Source: Malania oleifera
Taxonomy: Eukaryota; Streptophyta; Magnoliopsida; Santalales; Ximeniaceae
DNA length: 64,000 bases
Direction of reading: 5' to 3'
Assembly: GCF_029873635.1 (NCBI RefSeq)
Contig: NC_080421.1
Coordinates: forward strand, 868,001-932,000
In this document: in pieces, positions 59,552 to 64,000 of the stretch
Numbering within the stretch: position 1 is the stretch's first letter
Layout: every line of letters begins with the position of its first letter
Program-made: the position numbers and the translations under genes
The notes under the pieces: generated by a model
Databases searched by the model: none
What the model saw: only the letters and a program-made list of their open reading frames with translations
What the model was told of the DNA's origin: nothing

Positions 59552-60888
59552 TAAACTAGACAAAAAGGAAAGCTAAAATTCTGTACAAAGGCTACAACCA
59601 AATCATAGTAAGACCATAAAAAAGGCGCTCCACCAGAAGAAACAACCAATGTTTTCTGAAGTAAATATAAAAAAATAAACAAATAACAAGAACTATCACC
59701 ACCCCCATCACCAAGCATTAAATTCCACTAGGTGGGATCGGATATATAAATCCTTCTCTGCTATTCTATACAATTAGATGAGAAATCAGGGCACTGCCCT
59801 TGAGATCAAAAATTCCTTGTTTCTCTTGAGAACCTAAATAGCATACATCTTAAGAACATATTCTCTCTTATACTTTGTCTTGTCAAATCCCCTCACTCAA
59901 GCTCTGAAATTTTCCAGAAATTCAATTTCCAACTATGCCAGCTCCTGCACCATGGTAACAAGGAAGCAATTCTCTATCCCTATATGCGCACGCTCAAAAG
60001 CAAGCATACATTCATGTCTAATGCACTATTTGGGTGGACAAACTATATTTACACAAAGTGGGAACAGATGTGTGGAGATGTAGATTAAAAGCATTTGGGA
60101 ACTGTCAATGCAAAATATAGCAAAAATACGTATAAAATTATAAAATATGAAACAATACATAATATTATTAAGAAGAAATAAGTTTAACTCCGACATATAA
60201 ACTAACATAATTACATAAATAGAATATTTTCACATGACAACGCCTAAGAAATTACAAAATGACACGATAACTTCATCTTTATTTAATCCAAAATAATGAA
60301 CTCCAAGGCATATGGCATAACTACAGTCATTACAGACTAATTATGGTGGGAGAAAGATTCTGCGGCAAAAAAGGCTGAGATTGAATCATGCCGGCGCAAA
60401 ATTCTAGGTTGTAAGAAGCAATGACTCCAGAACAAAGGGAGAAACAAGACGAGGGTGATGAAGAAGAAAAGAAGAACAAGGAGGAGGAGGAGGAGGATGA
60501 GAGGAAGAAAAGCCATACAAAAGAAGTGGGGGAGAACACAAGAAGGAAGTTCTGATTGAATTCAAATTTCCAATTGTTCCAAAGCACATGCACAAACAGA
60601 AGTATTTAAACACGCCGTAAAACACATAATCACATAACTCTTAAAACAAGTGTATTGAATGGGCAGCCTAAGTGAAGGTGGCATTTTGAGGCAAAAACAT
60701 CTTGAACAAAAGCTCCAATGTTCTGAATAGTAAGAAATAGTTTTAAAAAGTCAATCAAATTTATTGAATCTCCTAATCAAGATCCTGTTTGGTAACAGGG
60801 AGAAAGTGCAGTGGAAGTTGGTTTTAAAAGGGGCAGTGAGAACATAACCAGTTTAACCATCTCTGAAACAAAGGTCATGCAATGAGTG
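59552..60888. other. Spacer upstream of the GNT1 exons, possible SINE scrap
   Basis: No GNT1 N-terminal exon was recognised on the minus strand here. TTCCACTAGGTGGGATCGG near 59722 resembles a phrase common in plant SINEs, too little to assign. A GGA-rich run (60478-60500) gives a false Ser/Pro frame on the minus strand. The CT-rich minus-strand sequence at 60380-60560 could be a leader, but nothing supports that. Confidence 0.35.
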
Positions 60889-61622
60889 TAGGGGTTGGTT
60901 TTATACAGTTCGGTTATGGCCTGAATTGATTACCAAACCCAAATACTCAGTTCTTAAAAATTACAAACCAAAACCAGACCAGGAACTGTCAGTTTAAAAA
61001 AATTCCAAAACCGTCGGTTTAATGGGTTGGTTTGGTTAGTTTTGGTTTCTGCTGGGCCAAGGAGACTAGCTACACAAAATAGCCTTAGCCATGGTCCATT
61101 ATCAGAGCCAGCCCATTATCAGGAGACCTGAGAGAAGTAGAGCCCTGCATGGATACTTAAAGGAAAGGGAAGAAATTCTCTTCTTTTGCTCAAGCAATAT
61201 GGGACAAGACTGAGAGAATGTAAGGAGAGGCAGTGTGCTGCAGGCTACAGAAGCACAGCAGAGACTCCTCAGCCCTCCCACATAGAAATATTGAAGAATA
61301 GTAAAGGGTCTCCACATCTATAAAACCCCATCCGGCCATCTCTTTGCCTCCTGTCTTGAAACATAAGCTACACAAAAAATATATGAATATATCGTGTGTA
61401 TTATGTATAAAATTAATATAAAAAAGGGTGTCCCTGGGCCACAAGGCTCCCTGCTTTGTGAGGGTAAGGGGAGGGTCATCATAGTGTATGCAGCCTTACC
61501 CTTGCTTTTTTATTAATTAAAGAACTGAAATCCAAACCGAAGACCGAAAAACCAAACCAAAATTTATTTCAGTCTGGTTTAGGTATGGTTTTTGGTTTTT
61601 CCGTATTTTTTGTACACCTCTA
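60889..61622. mobile_element. hAT-like MITE remnant with an internal insert
   Basis: The ends are TAGGGGTTGG (60889) and, reversed, TAGAGGTGTACA (61622). The terminal parts share the GGTTTGGTTTTGGTT-type sequence in opposite senses (61017-61050 against 61525-61610). The outer 8 bases are AATGAGTG and AATGAACA, a possible decayed target duplication. The middle, about 61080-61510, is unrelated and includes a SINE piece. No transposase is present. Confidence 0.45.
61425..61512 (+). repeat. SINE fragment
   Basis: GGGCCACAAGGCTCCCTGC, then GGGTAAGGGGAGGGTCATCA, then TATGCAGCCTTACCCTTGC and a T run match the middle and 3' part of a widespread plant SINE (Au-like, from memory). The 5' Pol III part was not recognised. 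Confidence 0.55.
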
Positions 61623-61680
61623 AATGAACATAGAAGAAGTAATCTAAACATGGTCAGTTCTGTGTGTGTGTGCGCATGTG

Positions 61681-62206
61681 TGTCATGAGTCAAGTTTGTT
61701 CAAGGCATTATGCTTGCTTGTGACCGCTTGTCTCATGTGTGTGGGATGGGTTACCATCATGTAAATATTAGAATAGGTTTATTGCCTTAAGGGTATTTCT
61801 GTCCTAATATAAAAATAGGAGTATGACTCCTTAGGCAATTTGATGTTTCCTAATGTCAGAGTTAAATTAGCATAGAAAACTCTTTAGGGGAGGGTGAGTG
61901 TTACCCATCTCTAAAACTCACTAGTCATTGTAATCGTGTTTAGCCTACTTTTCTCCCTTGCTAGACACACATGGTTAATGGGGGTGTTGCTTTAATGAAT
62001 TGTGTTGCTTCGATGCTTACCACTTGCTTGGCATTACTTTCATGAATAGCTTATTGCTTCCGCTTACGTATCATTCAACTGCTATGAATCTGTTATGTTG
62101 GTAAACCATGGTAAACTTTTGGGCCTTGGCTAACTAGTTAAGCAAGAGTGCTTTAGCTAGTGCCGCACGACACTTCACAAAGGCGTGAAATACTCGGCCC
62201 ATGACA
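61681..62206 (+). repeat. 5' LTR of element G
   Basis: The inverted ends TGTCATG/CATGACA and the primer site two bases downstream define it. It lacks the long-LTR boxes and palindrome arrays of the other families. Confidence 0.65.
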
Positions 62207-62463
62207 GTTGGTATCAGAGCTTGATTGATTGCTAAATGAATTCAGTTACCTTCGTTGTAGGATTGTGAAGCTTTGGTAAGAGACTATGCTGCCAATACAG
62301 AAAAAATTGAGGTGCTAGAAGCACAGGTTAAGACAGCCAACAATGTGGCAATAGAGATGGTCTGACATGTTGAATATGTTGATACATTGGAGAGATCACA
62401 AAAGCATCAACAAGAGTTCCATGGTAGAAATGTTAAGAGGACCTTCACCATACGGTAGAGACC

Positions 62464-64000
62464 TTGCAAGCTCAGATGGCTAATTTGGCTGCGAAGGTGA
62501 ACTTAATGATTCTTGCTATGGGAAATTCAAACAATCCAGACTTTAGTAGAACCAAGGTGCCAGAACCCAAACATTTGGGGTTGCCCATGATGCTAAGGAG
62601 TTTGAGAACTTTTTGTTTGCGCAATAAAAACAAGCACAAAAAAGGTAAAAGTGAATACTGCAACAATGTCCTTGGTTGGTGATACTAAATTGTGGTGGCA
62701 TACCAAGTACACTAAGATTGAGAATGGAAAGTCGTGTCATTGATTATTGGGCAGACTTGAAGAGAGAACTCAACGCCCAATTCTTTCTTGAGAATGTTGA
62801 GTATAATGCCAAACGAAAGCTGAGAAAACTCAAGAACAATGAATCAATTACGGAATATGTGAAATAGTTTCTGCTTTGATGTTGGAGAAGGAAAAAATTT
62901 TCTATTTTCTAGAGGGGTTGAACAGTGGGCAAGGGGCGAACTTCATCGACAGACAGTTCAAGACTTTTCTACCACACAAGTTGCCACAGAACGCTTGACT
63001 GACTACTCTGGAAAGAATTCCGCAACATCCAAAGAGAGTGGCGTGGGTGGAAAACCCAAAAGTGGGGGAGTCAACAATAAGGCGTCAACTTCAGAGGAAG
63101 CTTCTCGATCATTCAACACACCCAATGGTAAGGGTAAAATGACATGCATCTTATGTCGAGACCCTCACAGAGTTGTTAAGTGGCCTCACAAGTTATCACT
63201 CAATGGCTTACAAGTTTCCATCGTGAAAGGGGCACTGGAGGATGATGAGGATGAGGAGGATACCCCAAGCATGGACGCAAAATGGTTAGTGAACGTATTT
63301 GGAGAGACAGACGAAAGAAATAAAAGTTACACAGGCAAAAGGGTTGATATTTGTTGACTTGAGGATCAATGGACAGGACACGCAAATTTCATAACTATAT
63401 CGTTGGATGACTTCCAAGTCATTCTTGGAATGGAATTTCTAAGGGAGACTAAGGTGGTGCCGATGCCGTTTGTTGGTTCCCTTTGTTTGATCGAAGACCA
63501 ACCTAGCATGGTGCAAGTTGTTGCAAAGAAAAGCCAGGATGAGAATTTCATTTCTACCATGCAACTCAAGAAAGGATTGAGGCAGGGTGAATAGACATAT
63601 CTACCCACACTGGTGGTAGATGAAGAAGTGGGCCAAGAACTAGTGCCTACAACCATCCAAGTTATGTTAGATGAGTACAAAGTTGTGATGCTAGAGAAGC
63701 TACCTCACAAATTGCCTCCATGATGGGGTGTGGAGCATGAGATCGAGTTGTTCCTTGGAGTGAAACCACCTACTAAGGGATCAAATTGGATAGTGCCTTT
63801 AGAGCAAGCAAAGTTAAGAAAACAACTTGATAAATTGTTGGAAGCGGGATGTATACATCCTTTCAAAGTACCGTTCAAAGTACTGGTGTTGTTTTAAAGG
63901 AAACATAATGGAAGCATGCGGGTGTGTGTGGACTATCACGCACTCAACAAGGTGACAGTGTGCAACAAGTACCTTATTCCATTAATTTCCAATTTGTTTG
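62464..64000 (+). pseudogene. Gag, protease and RT start of element G
   Basis: Gag: VIDYWADLKRELNAQFF and a NNESITEYVK phrase (62676-62867), then a Ser/Gly-rich linker and a zinc-knuckle-like CILCRDPHRVVKW (about 62995-63357). Protease tail: FQVILGMEFLRETKVVPMPF (63403-63594). RT start: WIVPLEQAKLRKQLDKLLE and SMRVCVDYHALNKVTV near the right edge. This is a fossil in several frames, cut by the window end. Confidence 0.7.

Larger units (their letters stand above)
61681..64000 (+). mobile_element. Broken Ty3/gypsy element G, runs off the window
   Basis: A 526-bp LTR (61681-62206; ends TGTCATGAGTC and GGCCCATGACA) is followed by a Met-tRNA primer site (TTGGTATCAGAGC, 62208-62220), gag and the start of pol. 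It is smaller and unlike the other LTRs here, so it belongs to another gypsy lineage. Clade is not resolved, but the gag/protease style recalls chromoviruses such as Reina or Galadriel. Broken in several places. Confidence 0.7.

Noticed and set aside
60330-60625. Ser/Pro-rich minus-strand frame as a GNT1 N-terminal exon
   Set aside because: It is the reverse of a GGA repeat and does not match the conserved N-terminal anchor or stem of GnT I.

Overview
This window is nuclear DNA from a eudicot plant, probably a woody species with many repeats. Two host genes have plant-type introns and plant protein families: a clade G-like PP2C phosphatase and the N-glycan enzyme GnT I. Almost everything else is transposon sequence: Ty3/gypsy elements with plant Met-tRNA primer sites, L1-type and RTE-type LINEs, a TRIM, a SINE and a hAT-like MITE. 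The species cannot be fixed from this sequence.

Layout. Bases 1-16405 hold LTR fragments, a broken minus-strand gypsy element (2355-7345), rearranged LTR sequence with a 147-bp palindrome, and a plus-strand gypsy element (about 9040-16405). Bases 16561-37906 form one nested block: an old plus-strand gypsy element flanked by the 5-bp duplication TTTAG. Its 5' LTR contains a 4.3-kb insert that itself holds a solo LTR. Its interior holds a second LTR-like insert. Its 3' LTR holds a complete-length but broken minus-strand element with its own duplication, TATGT. All the retroelements are fossils with broken coding regions.

Bases 39.4-43.4 kb carry the PP2C gene on the plus strand, with four coding exons and 388 codons. 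A TRIM and an RTE LINE remnant follow. Bases 47629-55609 carry 14 exons of the GnT I gene on the minus strand. They encode the whole catalytic domain; roughly the first 90 residues are not found in the window. One of its introns is a textbook minor-spliceosome AT-AC (U12) intron lying just before the catalytic WDD motif. LINEs fill its larger introns, and a 3.7-kb LINE with a twin-priming inversion lies upstream of the first visible exon. The right end has a hAT-like MITE containing a SINE piece, then the 5' part of another gypsy element that runs off the window.

No new multi-gene system was seen. The best leads are the U12 intron, the inverted LINE with matching target duplications, and an array of about eight palindromes (core TCGTCGACGA) just upstream of the TATA box in several LTRs, whose variants look like methyl-CpG decay. 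Coordinates and translations were read by eye. No alignment, database search or expression data were available.
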